Shown here piece after piece: positions 5,430 to 5,456 of a DNA stretch of 5,456 nt (its first letter is position 1; every line of letters begins with the position of its first letter). The position numbers and the translations under genes were made by a program. The stretch comes from CANLBN01 sp047638515 (lineage in GTDB: Bacteria; Pseudomonadota; Gammaproteobacteria; Pseudomonadales; Cellvibrionaceae): assembly GCA_047638515.1 (NCBI GenBank), contig JBLIME010000179.1, forward strand, positions 1 through 5,456, in the 5' to 3' direction. The notes beneath the pieces are model-generated. The model searched no databases. It was not told the origin of the DNA and was given only the letters and a program-made list of their open reading frames with translations.

Positions 5430-5456
5430 TTAATAGCAGAAAAACTGTCTCAACTT

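Larger units (their letters stand above)
4890..5456. other. AT-rich region without a recognised gene
   Basis: These 567 bases are strongly AT-rich at the left (9 G/C in the 60 bases at 4921-4980) and closer to balanced from about 5100. I found a weak hairpin plus T-run at 4895-4912, a perfect -10-like TATAAT at 5063-5068, a 10-bp direct repeat TATTCGATAA (5034-5043 and 5140-5149), one unrecognised 68-codon frame (5113-5319), a 29-codon frame starting at 5330, a 10-bp palindrome TAAGTACTTA (5376-5385) and an inverted repeat at 5384-5429. None resembles a known RNA, mobile element or conserved domain. It could be a plain spacer, a decayed gene or the upstream region of a gene beyond the right edge. 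Confidence 0.5.

Overview
The window looks like ordinary chromosome from a gammaproteobacterium of moderate to low GC. The basis is the close resemblance, recalled rather than searched, of its proteins to Escherichia coli DnaB, YjjV, CsdA and CsdE. No phage, plasmid, insertion-sequence, CRISPR, rRNA or convincing tRNA signal is visible. Composition is uneven. Hand counts of single 60-base lines give about 53% G+C inside dnaB (1381-1440), 23-25% near the end of the last large gene (4741-4860) and 15% just beyond it (4921-4980).

Left to right: positions 1-237 are a non-coding leader with a good sigma70-type promoter (49-77) and a perfect 12-bp inverted repeat (172-199) ahead of dnaB. The gene dnaB (238-1647) is a complete, intein-free replicative helicase. 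A 272-bp spacer without a clear gene separates it from a small convergent minus-strand gene (1920-2126) of unknown function, which has a clear ribosome binding site and a plausible promoter. A 274-bp spacer (2127-2400) then holds that promoter, a small hairpin and a candidate plus-strand promoter. Next come two closely spaced plus-strand genes: a YjjV-type TatD-family metal-dependent hydrolase (2401-3231) and, 11 bp later, a CsdA-like cysteine desulfurase fused in frame to a CsdE/SufE-like sulfur acceptor (3243-4889). The last 567 bp are very AT-rich, with one weak 68-residue reading frame (5113-5319) and some candidate signals, but no gene I recognise.

Functionally, dnaB unwinds DNA at the replication fork and appears to have its own promoter. 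The tatD-csdAE pair is probably co-transcribed. The fusion would take sulfur from cysteine, hold it as persulfide on Cys360 of the desulfurase part and pass it to Cys462 of the SufE-like part within one polypeptide. It could then supply Fe-S assembly or, as in E. coli CsdA-CsdE, the TcdA-dependent tRNA modification branch; the recipient is not in the window. The fusion is the most notable item here. I see no strong evidence for an entirely new multi-gene system.
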